A DNA stretch of 50,430 nt from an uncultured Bacteroidales bacterium (GCA_902774055.1 CACYGX010000020.1:1-50430); one strand, 5' to 3'; counted from the first letter of the stretch, positions 17,965 through 26,186 are shown. Notes: generated from the sequence alone by a model not told the origin. Program-made: numbers and translations.

Positions 17965-18078
17965 TTTTTAATGCGAATGGCAGGAATTATAGCGAATTTT
18001 TTTTGTTTTTGTTTGTGCCCGCTGTCAATGTTGTGCGGGCTGTCTAGTAGTAACGGCCACGCCAAGGCGAGGCCCTAC
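17965..18078. repeat. Composite of GCGAAT repeat copy 2 and a single REP-like palindrome
   Basis: Positions 17965-18022 repeat the element seen at 14837-14885. Positions 18052-18078 are a single REP-like unit with the core GGCCACGCCAAGGCGAGGCC, preceded by GGGCTGTCTAGTAGTAACGG, a diverged form of the flank in copies A and B. The left inverted partner is missing. Between 17897 and 18262 I see no gene and nothing else notable. Confidence 0.75.
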
Positions 18079-18262
18079 CAAAAGCAAATTCTGCGGTGGG
18101 CTTCAGATCATTCGGGGTGTTCAGTTGCTATGAAGTGGTGTGGAGGGTGCCTTGGTGTCAGTTGTTTGTCAGGTAAGGGGGCGTTGGCATGGTTGTTGCT
18201 GTGTTTGTTTAAAGATGTGCCCGTTGGTGGGCTGATGGTATTTTGACGTTAATTTATCGATT

Positions 18263-18658
18263 ATGTATAACAGAGATTTTACTCCCAACTGGATCAAGCA
18301 GTTAAAAGAGAATGAGATATTTGTGTTTGGCAGCAACCTGGGCGGAATGCATGGTGGTGGCGCCGCGCGTGCAGCCATGGACCACTATGGCGCCGTGTGG
18401 GGGCAGGGTGTGGGCCTGCAGGGACAGAGTTATGCCATTCCCACGATGCACGGCGGTGTAGATGTCATTAAGCCCTATGTGGACGAGTTTGTGGCCTTTG
18501 CCCGCCAGCACCCCGAGTTGAGGTTCCTTGTCACCCGCATTGGCTGCGGCATCGCCGGATTTGCCGTCGAGGAGATTGCCCCGCTGTTTGCCGACGCTAT
18601 CGATGATGAGAACATCATTCTCCCCGAGGACTTCGTCAAGGTCATCGAGCAACAATAA
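18263..18658 (+). CDS. A1S_2505-type, macrodomain-like protein
   Basis: A 131-aa cytoplasmic protein with FVFGSNLGGMHGGGAARAA near the N-terminus (residues 20-38) and LVTRIGCGIAGF near residue 90. These glycine-rich loops resemble those of macro/ADP-ribose-binding folds and match a small family often labelled A1S_2505 phage-related non-structural protein. It is common in Bacteroidales chromosomes. Its function is unknown; ADP-ribose binding or removal is a guess from the motifs. The next gene starts 7 bp downstream. Confidence 0.8.
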   Translation: MYNRDFTPNWIKQLKENEIFVFGSNLGGMHGGGAARAAMDHYGAVWGQGVGLQGQSYAIPTMHGGVDVIKPYVDEFVAFARQHPELRFLVTRIGCGIAGFAVEEIAPLFADAIDDENIILPEDFVKVIEQQ

Positions 18659-18665
18659 CCCCATT

Positions 18666-18848
18666 ATGAAGCACAAAAAGAAAAAACTCCCTGTCAACCT
18701 CGACGATCTGGTAAAAGCCAGCCGTCGTGGTAGCCGTGAGGGCGAGCAAGAATTGCTTGGCCCCGGCTTTCACTCGACTAACCGCGTCCACCGCTCCAAG
18801 AAAACCTACACCCGCAAAGCCAAGCATAAATCCTCGCTCACCGACTGA
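18666..18848 (+). CDS. Small conserved basic protein
   Basis: A 60-aa, lysine- and arginine-rich protein (MKHKKKKLPVNLDDLV..., ending ...RKAKHKSSLTD). It resembles short basic proteins seen widely in Bacteroidales whose function I do not know. ATG at 18666 follows the previous stop by 7 bp, and a terminator follows at 18903, so the two genes form one short operon. The high charge suggests nucleic-acid or ribosome contact, but nothing more specific can be said. Confidence 0.7.
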   Translation: MKHKKKKLPVNLDDLVKASRRGSREGEQELLGPGFHSTNRVHRSKKTYTRKAKHKSSLTD

Positions 18849-18902
18849 TAGGGCATGGTTTTTAGGCTCTGTGCCGAACCTGGGGCGAGGCTAATGCGCA
18901 TT

Positions 18903-18945
18903 AAAAATGGAGGGTAGCAACTGTTGCATCCTCCATTTTTTGTAT
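18903..18945 (+). terminator. Intrinsic terminator after the small basic protein gene
   Basis: AAAAATGGAGG (18903-18913) pairs with CCTCCATTTTT (18930-18940). An inner GCAAC/GTTGC can extend the stem, and the T-run follows. It lies 55 bp after the stop at 18848. Confidence 0.88.
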
Positions 18946-18976
18946 TCAAATTAGACGGATTCATGCTAATATTCAC

Positions 18977-18984
18977 TACTTTTG
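18977..18984 (+). promoter_or_regulatory. Bacteroidota -7 promoter element for the dipeptidase gene
   Basis: TACTTTTG matches TAnnTTTG and ends 15 bp before ATG 19000, predicting a very short leader. It comes directly after the preceding terminator. Confidence 0.65.
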
Positions 18985-18999
18985 TGGGCAGAATAATCA

Positions 19000-19782
19000 A
19001 TGAATGACAAAATGAGACGATATCAACGGATGATCGTGGCTGCCTTGTTGGTGCTGGGCGGCCTGTTGACGGGATGCAAGAGCGCACAGGATGTGGCGCG
19101 AGTGGCGGACAAGACAATGGACTCTAGCGGCTTTGTCAACATTACTGACGTGGTGCCTGATGTCATTTTGGAAATCAGGTATTTCAGCCTCTATAATTTT
19201 GTGGGCGCGAGAATCGACGGCTATGAGGAGCCAGTGGCGCTGATGACGCGTGAGGCTGCCGACAGCCTGCGTGCCGTGAGCGATGACTTGAAGCGTCATG
19301 GCTATTGCATCAAGATTTATGACGCTTACCGTCCGCAACGTGGTGTGGACCACTTCATGCGCTGGGCGCTGGACCTGGCCGACACTGTGACCAAGGCCTA
19401 TTTCTATCCCCGATTGACCAAGAAAGAGGTGTTTGACGGTGAATATGTCGCCACCAAGAGCGGCCACTCACGCGGCTCGACGGTGGATCTGACCATCGTT
19501 GACATGAAGACCGGCAAGGAAGTGGACATGGGCGGCACATTTGACTGGTTCGGTATCGAGAGCCATCCCGACTATGGCGGCGGTAACCCCGAGACCCTGG
19601 ATTTCAATCAGACAGACCCCAATTTCACGTCTGAACAATTCTATAACCGCATGGTGCTGCGCACGGCGATGTTGCGCCACGGTTTCAAGCCGCTGGACAA
19701 CGAGTGGTGGCACTTCACCCTCAAGAACGAGCCTTATCCCGACACTTACTTCAATTTCCCCGTCAGGACATTGACCAAGTAA
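19000..19782 (+). CDS. D-Ala-D-Ala dipeptidase (VanX/DdpX-like, peptidase M15D), lipoprotein
   Basis: A 260-aa lipoprotein with lipobox LLTGC (Cys26) that places it in the periplasm or at the outer membrane. The zinc site is SGHSRGSTVDL (His156, Asp163) and EWWHF (Glu235, His238), with the conserved arginine in DAYRPQ (Arg111). This is the M15D pattern of VanX, which hydrolyses D-Ala-D-Ala. Unlike vancomycin-resistance VanX it is exported and has no vanH or vanA neighbour, so peptidoglycan recycling is more likely. It is convergent with the next gene, with only 15 bp between the stops. Confidence 0.9.
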   Translation: MNDKMRRYQRMIVAALLVLGGLLTGCKSAQDVARVADKTMDSSGFVNITDVVPDVILEIRYFSLYNFVGARIDGYEEPVALMTREAADSLRAVSDDLKRHGYCIKIYDAYRPQRGVDHFMRWALDLADTVTKAYFYPRLTKKEVFDGEYVATKSGHSRGSTVDLTIVDMKTGKEVDMGGTFDWFGIESHPDYGGGNPETLDFNQTDPNFTSEQFYNRMVLRTAMLRHGFKPLDNEWWHFTLKNEPYPDTYFNFPVRTLTK

Positions 19783-19797
19783 CGGCATAGCCGCCTG

Positions 19798-20772
19798 TTA
19801 CGGGTTTTGTCGAACCGCGTTGATTAAAGCGCGGAAATAGTTCAACGCGTCTTCTAGCGGCATAAATCGTGCTGCGTCATCGGCCTGTGTCAAGTGCTTT
19901 TTGACGGCCTCTTCAGGGTGGAATTGCACGCCCAGGGCAAAGCGGGTGTCAGTTCGCTCTATGGCTTCAATCACGGGAATATCATCATCGACTGTGATGG
20001 CGGTGACCTTCAGGGAGGTGCCGCTCACGTCGCCCACGGCCTGGTGGTGCCACGAGGGCACGTCGTGAATGAGTGTCGAGTGGGTGATGGTGTAGAGAAT
20101 CGATGTTGTGTCGGTAACTGTCACGTCGTGAGGGGTGTAATGGCGCTCACCGTTGCTGTCGCGCGGCGCACGGTGGACATAGTGGTCCTGCTTGCCGATA
20201 CGCTGATAGTAAGCACCCAGATCTTGGATGAGAGGAGCCCCAGACACCACACCCAGCATCTGCATGCCGCGGCAGAGGCCAAGCATGGGGATGTCATGAT
20301 CAAGGCAATAGGTCATCGTGAGGTATTCCGACAGGTCACGTGTCGTCTGGTAATTGCGTTCGGCCTCAATGCCGTGCCAGGGCTGCGGTGTGGCAAATAG
20401 GGTGGGGCTGATGTCTCCACCGCCCAGAAATACCACCGCTTGGATTCCCTGCATCACTTGCTCGATATTGGTGCCGTGATAGGTGTCCCGCTTCACAATG
20501 TCGGCATATTGCTGGAGTAGAATGCCGTTTGCGTCAAGATACTTGGGCTGCAACTCCGTTCCGTCATATTCAAATCCCGCTGGCCGCATCTGGTTGAGGA
20601 TGACAGGCACGCCGCCAGCCGCCTTAACTGCCTGAATAGCACGCTTGAAATTGTCGGCCGACTGTTGCCATGCAATCCCGACCTTAACCGGCGCGGTACC
20701 GTCTCCCGCCTGGGCACTCATGCCCCAAACGAGACTCCACGCCACGAAGAGATATAACAGAACTTGCCTCAT
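19798..20772 (-). CDS. Exported class-I glutamine amidotransferase-like protein (peptidase C26)
   Basis: A 324-aa protein with signal peptide MRQVLLYLFVAWSLVWGMSAQA and a gamma-glutamyl hydrolase-type domain. The nucleophile is Cys167 in PMLGLCRGMQMLGV, with His285 and Glu287 in GVQFHPEE. Family members include PuuD, which cleaves gamma-Glu-GABA, but export argues for hydrolysis of periplasmic gamma-glutamyl peptides or wall-derived material. Its neighbour is a wall dipeptidase. The substrate is not known. Confidence 0.88.
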   Translation of the reverse strand: MRQVLLYLFVAWSLVWGMSAQAGDGTAPVKVGIAWQQSADNFKRAIQAVKAAGGVPVILNQMRPAGFEYDGTELQPKYLDANGILLQQYADIVKRDTYHGTNIEQVMQGIQAVVFLGGGDISPTLFATPQPWHGIEAERNYQTTRDLSEYLTMTYCLDHDIPMLGLCRGMQMLGVVSGAPLIQDLGAYYQRIGKQDHYVHRAPRDSNGERHYTPHDVTVTDTTSILYTITHSTLIHDVPSWHHQAVGDVSGTSLKVTAITVDDDIPVIEAIERTDTRFALGVQFHPEEAVKKHLTQADDAARFMPLEDALNYFRALINAVRQNP

Positions 20773-20861
20773 CTTCCTCTCAATAAATAATCAACATTCT
20801 TGCGATTTCATTCAAATCTATCTGCCGACAGTTCGGTAACCCAAACCGTGTCCAGTTCATG

Positions 20862-20869
20862 CAAAGGTA
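20862..20869 (-). promoter_or_regulatory. Bacteroidota -7 promoter element for the C26 amidotransferase gene
   Basis: The - strand reads TACCTTTG, giving a leader of about 80 nt to ATG at 20772. No riboswitch-like sequence is seen in the 240-bp divergent region 20773-21012. Confidence 0.55.
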
Positions 20870-20996
20870 GGAATACGTTTTGAATCGGCAATGAATTATG
20901 GCCAAAATGGCTGAAAAATAGCACCCGAACAAGCCGTGCCGCAAAAGTTGCTGTCGAGGTTAGGCTGCAAGGGGTGCGGGTTTCGTTTTTTTTCAC

Positions 20997-21004
20997 TAAT
21001 TTTG
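20997..21004 (+). promoter_or_regulatory. Bacteroidota -7 promoter element for the cbiA operon
   Basis: TAATTTTG ends 8 bp before ATG 21013. The transcript would begin at or within a few bases of the start codon, so it is probably leaderless or nearly so. No B12 riboswitch precedes this operon. Confidence 0.6.
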
Positions 21005-21012
21005 TGGGGTAA

Positions 21013-21666
21013 ATGGGACGTGGATTTGTAATAGCGGCGCCTAACAGTGGCTCGGGCAAGACGACAATTGCCCGGGGGCTGATGGCGTTGTTTACCCGCA
21101 AGGGGTATCGGGTTCAGCCGTTTAAGTGTGGGCCTGATTATATCGACACGAAGTTTCATGCGGCGGTGTGTGGCCGGCCAAGCATCAACCTGGATACATT
21201 CATGGCTACCGCCGAGCATGTGCGGGAATTGTTTAATCGCTATGGCAAGGATGCCGACGTGTGTGTTGTGGAGGGCATGATGGGCCTGTTTGACGGCTAT
21301 GACCGCGACAAGGGGTCCTCAGCCGAAATTGCCCGCGTGCTGGACCTGCCAGTCGTGCTGGTGGTTGATGCCAAGTCGGCGGCCTACTCGATGGCGGCGC
21401 TCATCTCGGGCTTTGTCAACTTTCGCAAGGATGTGCGCATCAACGGCGTGATTTTCAACCGCGTGGGCTCGGCACGGCATTTTGCCATGCTGCAGCAGGT
21501 GTGTGACGACTTGGGGGTGGAGTGTTATGGCTATCTGCCCAAGAAGGCCGAACTCGAGCAAGGTTCGCGTTACTTGGGTTTGGACTTTAGCGAGAAGACT
21601 GAAAACAGTCTGTTGGTTGAACTCTTGGAAAAGAATGTGCAATGGGAACGGCTTTTAAGACTTTGA
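21013..21666 (+). CDS. cbiA: Cobyrinate a,c-diamide synthase, N-terminal (ATPase) part of a split gene
   Basis: The CbiA/CobB synthetase domain, which activates the a and c carboxylates of cobyrinate with ATP. The P-loop APNSGSGKTT (9-18) and VVEGMMGLFDGYD are clear. The frame runs to VQWERLLRL and stops at 21664-21666. The family sequence continues in the -1 frame with TLIARNDESFSFIYQ. One missing A in the CTTTTAAGAC stretch would restore a single chain of about 395 residues. Either the gene has a one-base deletion, or the two halves are made separately from the overlapping ATG at 21642. Confidence 0.9.
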   Translation: MGRGFVIAAPNSGSGKTTIARGLMALFTRKGYRVQPFKCGPDYIDTKFHAAVCGRPSINLDTFMATAEHVRELFNRYGKDADVCVVEGMMGLFDGYDRDKGSSAEIARVLDLPVVLVVDAKSAAYSMAALISGFVNFRKDVRINGVIFNRVGSARHFAMLQQVCDDLGVECYGYLPKKAELEQGSRYLGLDFSEKTENSLLVELLEKNVQWERLLRL

Positions 21667-22205
21667 TTGCACGCAACGATGAGTCTTTCTCCTTTATCTA
21701 TCAGGAGAACATCGATAGATTGGAGAACGTGTCATTCTTTAATCCCGAGTGTGATGTGCCCTGCCTTGACGACGTGGCATTGTTGTATCTGCCTGGCGGT
21801 TACCCCGAGAAACATCTTGATGCCTTGGTAAAAGCCGAGGCGACAAGGCGTGCCATCAAGCAGTATGCCGAACGTGGCGGTCGCATTATCGCCGAATGTG
21901 GGGGTATGATGTACCTGTGTGAAAAGATTGTCACCGATGAGGGCGAATTTCCCATGTGCGGCGTGCTGCCCTATAGCATCACCGCCCGCAAGGAAGACCG
22001 CAAACTCTCGCTGGGCTATCGACGTTTTACACTTGACGGTAAAGAGTATCGTGGGCATGAGTTCCACTACACGCAGTTCCTGGGCGAAGTGCCGCCATCG
22101 GTTGCACAAGTGTTCAATGCCAAGGGGGAACCGGTGCCGACGCCTGTCATCCGCTATAAAAACGTGTTGGCAAGTTACACACACCTATATTTAGTTAACA
22201 GTTAA
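21642..22205 (+). CDS. cbiA: Cobyrinate a,c-diamide synthase, C-terminal glutamine amidotransferase part
   Basis: The glutaminase half of CbiA. It has the oxyanion/nucleophile segment IIAECGGMMYL (Cys86) and GHEFHYT (His142), preceded by YLPGGYPE. It starts with ATG 21642 inside the end of the first half (25-bp overlap, different frame), so separate translation is formally possible. Its last residues LVNS and the stop are encoded by the AGTTAACAGTTAATAGTT repeat that fills the following junction. Confidence 0.88.
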   Translation: MGTAFKTLIARNDESFSFIYQENIDRLENVSFFNPECDVPCLDDVALLYLPGGYPEKHLDALVKAEATRRAIKQYAERGGRIIAECGGMMYLCEKIVTDEGEFPMCGVLPYSITARKEDRKLSLGYRRFTLDGKEYRGHEFHYTQFLGEVPPSVAQVFNAKGEPVPTPVIRYKNVLASYTHLYLVNS

Positions 22206-22245
22206 TAGTTAATAGTTGCATCTGCGATATAAAGACTAAGGACTA
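22192..22245 (+). repeat. Intercistronic mosaic repeat: AGTTAAT units plus ACTAAGGACTAAAA
   Basis: AGTTAACAGTTAATAGTT and a further AATAGTT unit (period 7) overlap the cbiA stop. They are followed by GACTAAGGACTAAAA, which ends just before ATG 22249. The same two modules occur at 28395-28475. Confidence 0.8.
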
Positions 22246-22248
22246 AAA

Positions 22249-22749
22249 ATGAAACAGATATATACCAAGACCGGTGACGAGGGCACGACCAGCCTGCGCG
22301 ATGGGGTGAGGGTTCCAAAATACGATCCTCGCATCGAGGCTAACGGGCAAATTGACCAGCTGAATGCCCATTTGGGTATCGTGCGGTCGATGCTCAATGA
22401 TGACGAGGAAAACCGTAATCTCATCCATGCCGTGCAACGTGAACTGATGACCATTATGAGCCACATTGCCACGCCCGATGGCAGCGTGAATCCTCGTGAG
22501 CTGCATGTTACTGACTTGGTGCAACAATTGGAACAAGCTATTGACCGTACCGATTATCAAGGCGGTTTTGTTGTGCCTGGCGGCGGCTCGACGCTTGCCG
22601 CTGTCATCCATCTGGCGCGCACCCAAGCCCGCACGGTGGAACGCCGCTTGTGGTCGCTGAATCTGGAGCATCCTGTCAACATTGGCATCATGGTGATGAT
22701 GAACCGCCTGTCTGATTATCTGTTTGTCTTAGCCAACGAAAAAGAATGA
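22249..22749 (+). CDS. pduO: Cob(I)alamin adenosyltransferase, PduO type
   Basis: Transfers the adenosyl group from ATP to cob(I)alamin or to late corrinoid intermediates, making the active cofactor. The 166-aa protein has the N-terminal ATP-binding motif YTKTGDEGTTSL (residues 5-16), the ARTVERR arginine helix and NRLSDYLFVLAN near the C-terminus. It overlaps cbiP by 4 bp (ATGA). This step directly supplies the form of B12 needed by KamDE. Confidence 0.95.
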   Translation: MKQIYTKTGDEGTTSLRDGVRVPKYDPRIEANGQIDQLNAHLGIVRSMLNDDEENRNLIHAVQRELMTIMSHIATPDGSVNPRELHVTDLVQQLEQAIDRTDYQGGFVVPGGGSTLAAVIHLARTQARTVERRLWSLNLEHPVNIGIMVMMNRLSDYLFVLANEKE

Positions 22750-24227
22750 GTAACACACGATTGCATCCAGTCATGTTTGCCGGAACGGGCAGCGACGTGG
22801 GTAAGAGCGTCGTTGCTGCGGCCTTTTGCCGCATCTTCAAGCAAGACGGCTACAGTCCGGCCCCGTTCAAGGCCCAAAATATGGCGTTGAACTCCTTTGC
22901 GACGCCCGAAGGCTTTGAAATTGGGCGTGCCCAGGCCGTGCAGGCCGAGGCCGCTGGTATTCCCTGCCACACCGACATGAATCCGCTGCTGCTGAAGCCC
23001 CAGTCAGACCACACGTCACAGGTGATACTGCATGGCAAGCCCATCGGTAACAAGAATGCCTATGACTACTGGCGTCGCGGCACATCAGACATTGATTATC
23101 GCCGCGAGGTGTGTACAGCCTTTGACCGTCTGGCGTCACGTTTCAACCCCATCGTCATGGAGGGCGCTGGCAGTATCTCGGAAATCAACTTGCGCGACAC
23201 CGACCTTGTCAATCTGCCCATGGCACGTCATGCCCATGCCGATGTGATTCTTGTAGGTGACATCGACCGTGGTGGTGTGTTTGCCTCGGTCTATGGAAGC
23301 ATCGCCTTGCAGACGCCTGAAGACCGTCGGCTCATCAAGGGTATCATCATCAATAAATTCCGTGGTGACATGCGCCTGTTTGACGAAGGCCGCAAAATGC
23401 TGGAGGACATCTGCAGTGTTCCCGTGCTAGGTGTAATCCCTTACTATAAAGATATTTACATCGAGGAAGAGGATAGCGTGGCTTTGGCTCAAAAGTCGAT
23501 GCAGGCCGAGCATGGCAAGGTCAATGTGGCAGTCATCATGCTGCGTCACTTGTCTAATTACACCGACTTTGACGCCCTGGAGCGTGACCCTCGGGTGCAT
23601 CTGTTTTACACCAACAATACTGAAGACATCAAGAAAGCCGACATCATCATCCTGCCAGGCACCAAATCGACCCTGCATGACCTGTACGAACTGCGCCGCA
23701 ACGGTTGTGCCCAGGCCATCGTGAGGGCGCATCGTGAGGGCGCATCGGTGCTGGGTATCTGTGGCGGTTATCAGATGATGGGCATGGAAGTGCTTGACCC
23801 TGACCATGTGGAGGGCGACATCGAACGTTTGCCAGGCCTGGGGCTGCTGCCCACAACCACTACGATGAACGGCGACAAGCAAACGCGCCAAGTCAGCTGC
23901 CAGTATGGTGGCGGCTACGAGATTCATCAGGGCGAGACGCACCCTGTGGGAGACGCGAAACCTTCGCCCCTGTTGCGCCTCGATGACGGACGCGAAGACG
24001 GCTATATCGTTGACCGCAAGTGCATGGGAACCTATGTCCACGGTATCCTTGACAATGGGCCCTTTGTGGACTTCCTGTTGGAACCGTTTAAGGATAAAAT
24101 GGCCGAGCGCGATCAGCCGTTTGACTATACGTCATTCAAAGAAGAACAATACGACAAGTTGGCTGCCCATGTGCGCCAGAACGTCGATATGGAACAAGTT
24201 TACAAAATCCTAACCAGCCATGATTGA
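22746..24227 (+). CDS. cbiP: Cobyric acid synthase (CbiP/CobQ)
   Basis: Amidates the b, d, e and g carboxylates of adenosylcobyrinate diamide. The 493-aa protein has a P-loop GTGSDVGKS (13-21), VMEGAGSISEINL, the glutaminase nucleophile Cys339 in GICGGYQMMG and His431 in GTYVHGI. It overlaps pduO by 4 bp and cobD by 8 bp, indicating tight translational coupling. Confidence 0.96.
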   Translation: MSNTRLHPVMFAGTGSDVGKSVVAAAFCRIFKQDGYSPAPFKAQNMALNSFATPEGFEIGRAQAVQAEAAGIPCHTDMNPLLLKPQSDHTSQVILHGKPIGNKNAYDYWRRGTSDIDYRREVCTAFDRLASRFNPIVMEGAGSISEINLRDTDLVNLPMARHAHADVILVGDIDRGGVFASVYGSIALQTPEDRRLIKGIIINKFRGDMRLFDEGRKMLEDICSVPVLGVIPYYKDIYIEEEDSVALAQKSMQAEHGKVNVAVIMLRHLSNYTDFDALERDPRVHLFYTNNTEDIKKADIIILPGTKSTLHDLYELRRNGCAQAIVRAHREGASVLGICGGYQMMGMEVLDPDHVEGDIERLPGLGLLPTTTTMNGDKQTRQVSCQYGGGYEIHQGETHPVGDAKPSPLLRLDDGREDGYIVDRKCMGTYVHGILDNGPFVDFLLEPFKDKMAERDQPFDYTSFKEEQYDKLAAHVRQNVDMEQVYKILTSHD

Positions 24228-25203
24228 AGGACACGGCGACGATCTGTATCGTTACGACAATATCAAGATGAACTTCAGTTCCAACATCTACAATGGGACT
24301 GACCTGAGTGCGCTGGATGCTTATCTGTGTACCCAGATGCCTGCTATCCGCTCCTATCCTGAGCCCTCGGCGGCATCGTTGGAGCAGATGATTGCCCGCG
24401 AGTGCGGCATCAGCCCCAACGAGGTGCTGGTAACCAGCGGAGCCGTTGATGCCATCTACCTGATTGCCCAAGTCTATCGCGATGAGGGCACTTGCCATGT
24501 GATGCAGCCCACGTTTAGGGAATATGAGGACGCATGCCGCGTGTTCGGCTTCAAGGAGCGTGAGGATGGCGCCCTGTGTTGGTTGTGTAATCCTAATAAC
24601 CCCACGGGTGATGTGATGGCAGTTGAGGACGTGCTGGCGCTTGCCGAGCGATATCGTCTGCTCATTGTGGACCAGTCCTACGAGGACTATACGATGGCCC
24701 CCTTGCTTCAGCCTGCCGACATAGTCGGGCGAGATGACATTATCCTGCTACACTCCATGACCAAGCGCTATGCAGTGCCCGGCCTACGGTTGGGCTATGT
24801 CACTGCTTCGCGAGAGATCGTCCGTCGCCTGAGGGAGCAATACCGTCCTTGGGCAATCAACGCCCTGTCGCTCGAGGCCGGCAAGTGGCTTGTCGAGCAT
24901 GAGGCGATTGCCATCAAAGACCTGCCATCCTATCTTGCTGAGACACAACGCCTGCGGGCCATGATGAACGACATCGATGGCATCGATGCATACGAAACGA
25001 GCACCAATTTCTTCTTGTGCACCATTCGTCAGACGACTGCTGCCCAGTTGAAGGAATATCTGGCCCAGGAGCATGGCATCCTTATTCGCGATGCTTCCAA
25101 TTTCACGGGCCTCACGCCACACCACTTCCGCATCGCCACCCAGTCTCCCGCCGAAAACGATGCCCTCGTCGCTGCCATAAAGGAGTTAATAGAGAATAGT
25201 TAA
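24220..25203 (+). CDS. cobD: Threonine-phosphate decarboxylase-like PLP enzyme (CobD; CobC in Pseudomonas naming)
   Basis: A fold-type I aminotransferase-like protein of 327 aa. It has WLCNPNNPTGDV (122-132) and the PLP lysine Lys182 in HSMTKRYAVPGLRLGYV. In this context it most likely makes (R)-1-aminopropan-2-ol phosphate from threonine phosphate for CbiB, the next gene. Histidinol-phosphate aminotransferase is the main alternative but does not fit the operon. The final residues ELIENS and the stop are encoded by an AGTTAAT-type repeat. Confidence 0.9.
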   Translation: MIEGHGDDLYRYDNIKMNFSSNIYNGTDLSALDAYLCTQMPAIRSYPEPSAASLEQMIARECGISPNEVLVTSGAVDAIYLIAQVYRDEGTCHVMQPTFREYEDACRVFGFKEREDGALCWLCNPNNPTGDVMAVEDVLALAERYRLLIVDQSYEDYTMAPLLQPADIVGRDDIILLHSMTKRYAVPGLRLGYVTASREIVRRLREQYRPWAINALSLEAGKWLVEHEAIAIKDLPSYLAETQRLRAMMNDIDGIDAYETSTNFFLCTIRQTTAAQLKEYLAQEHGILIRDASNFTGLTPHHFRIATQSPAENDALVAAIKELIENS

Positions 25204-25250
25204 TAGTTAATAGTTCTAGATCATCTAGAATATCTAGAATATCTAGAAAG
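25183..25250 (+). repeat. Intercistronic mosaic repeat: AGTTAAT units plus four CTAGA units
   Basis: Period-7 AGTTAAT units overlap the 3' end of cobD. They are followed by CTAGA at 25216, 25225, 25234 and 25243, exactly 9 bp apart, ending 10 bp before the cbiB ATG. The first pair forms the palindrome-like CTAGATCATCTAGA. Confidence 0.85.
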
Positions 25251-25259
25251 TTAAAACTG

Positions 25260-26186
25260 ATGAAAGAAACCCTAACACTCATATTGCCGTTGCTGCTTGG
25301 CTGGGTGCTGGATTTCGTCTTTGGCGATCCCGCCCGACTGCCGCACCCCATTGTGTGGTTCGGAAAGATGATATCGTTTGGAGAACACAGATTGAATAAG
25401 GGCGGCCATCGCATGGCTAAAGGTGCAATGATGGCTATTTGCCTCATTCTATTGGTGTTTTTTGCCGTTTGGGGGCTGAAACGCTTGGTGCCCAATATGG
25501 TTTTGTGGCTCATATTGGACACCCTCATTGTATTCTACTGCCTTGCGGGGACAACGCTTATCCGCGAGGTGCGGGAGGTTTTCCTCGCTTTGGACCGTTC
25601 GTTGGACGAGGGGCGCCAGCAGGTCGCCCGCATCGTGGGACGTGACACGTCACAACTATCGGCCCAAGAAGTGCGCACTGCAGCCCTTGAGACTCTTGCC
25701 GAGAACCTGAGCGATGGTGTGATTGCTCCTTTGTTCTGGTTTGCACTATTGGGTACGCCAGGCATGCTGGCCTATAAGATGGTGAACACACTCGATTCCA
25801 TGATTGGCTATCGCACCGAGCGTTACAAGGACTTTGGCTGCTGGGCCGCCCATATCGACGACGTGGCCAATTACATCCCTGCCCGACTGACGGCCTTGCT
25901 GATGGTTATTGCTTCTGGCCGTTTGTCGCTCCTGAAGTTCGTCTGGAAAAACGGTCGCAAGCATGCCAGCCCCAATAGCGGCTACCCCGAGGCTGCCCTC
26001 GCTGGCATCCTCAACTGCCGCTTCGGCGGTCCCCACATCTATTTCGGCGAACTCTTTGACAAACCCTACATCGGCGAGAACGACCGCGAACTCACCACCG
26101 CCGACATGCGCACCGCTGTCCGCATCAATAGAACATCTGAGGTCTTGATGCTCGCTTTGACGCTTGTTACGGTGATATTTCTTTAG
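25260..26186 (+). CDS. cbiB: Adenosylcobinamide-phosphate synthase (CbiB), membrane protein
   Basis: Joins aminopropanol phosphate to adenosylcobyric acid. The 308-aa protein has several transmembrane stretches and the CbiB signatures LDFVFGDPARLPHPIVWFGK near the N-terminus, LSDGVIAPLFWFALLG, MVNTLDSMIGYR and SGYPEAALAGILN. It ends the + operon. Its TAG (26184-26186) overlaps the TAA of the convergent cobT (26183-26185), so no terminator fits between them. Confidence 0.95.
   Translation: MKETLTLILPLLLGWVLDFVFGDPARLPHPIVWFGKMISFGEHRLNKGGHRMAKGAMMAICLILLVFFAVWGLKRLVPNMVLWLILDTLIVFYCLAGTTLIREVREVFLALDRSLDEGRQQVARIVGRDTSQLSAQEVRTAALETLAENLSDGVIAPLFWFALLGTPGMLAYKMVNTLDSMIGYRTERYKDFGCWAAHIDDVANYIPARLTALLMVIASGRLSLLKFVWKNGRKHASPNSGYPEAALAGILNCRFGGPHIYFGELFDKPYIGENDRELTTADMRTAVRINRTSEVLMLALTLVTVIFL

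Noticed and set aside
19776-19806. Small hairpin CGGCATAGCCG between the convergent dipeptidase and amidotransferase genes
   Set aside because: Only a 4-bp stem with no T-run. Not enough to call a terminator.
20773-21012. B12 riboswitch upstream of cbiA
   Set aside because: No B12 box or other conserved riboswitch segment is present on the + strand here. The only clear one is at 43600-43770 on the - strand.
21640-21670. Programmed -1 frameshift in cbiA
   Set aside because: The local sequence CTTTTAAGAC does not make a good X XXY YYZ slippery site, the re-paired codons would mismatch, and no downstream stimulatory structure is evident. A one-base deletion is simpler.
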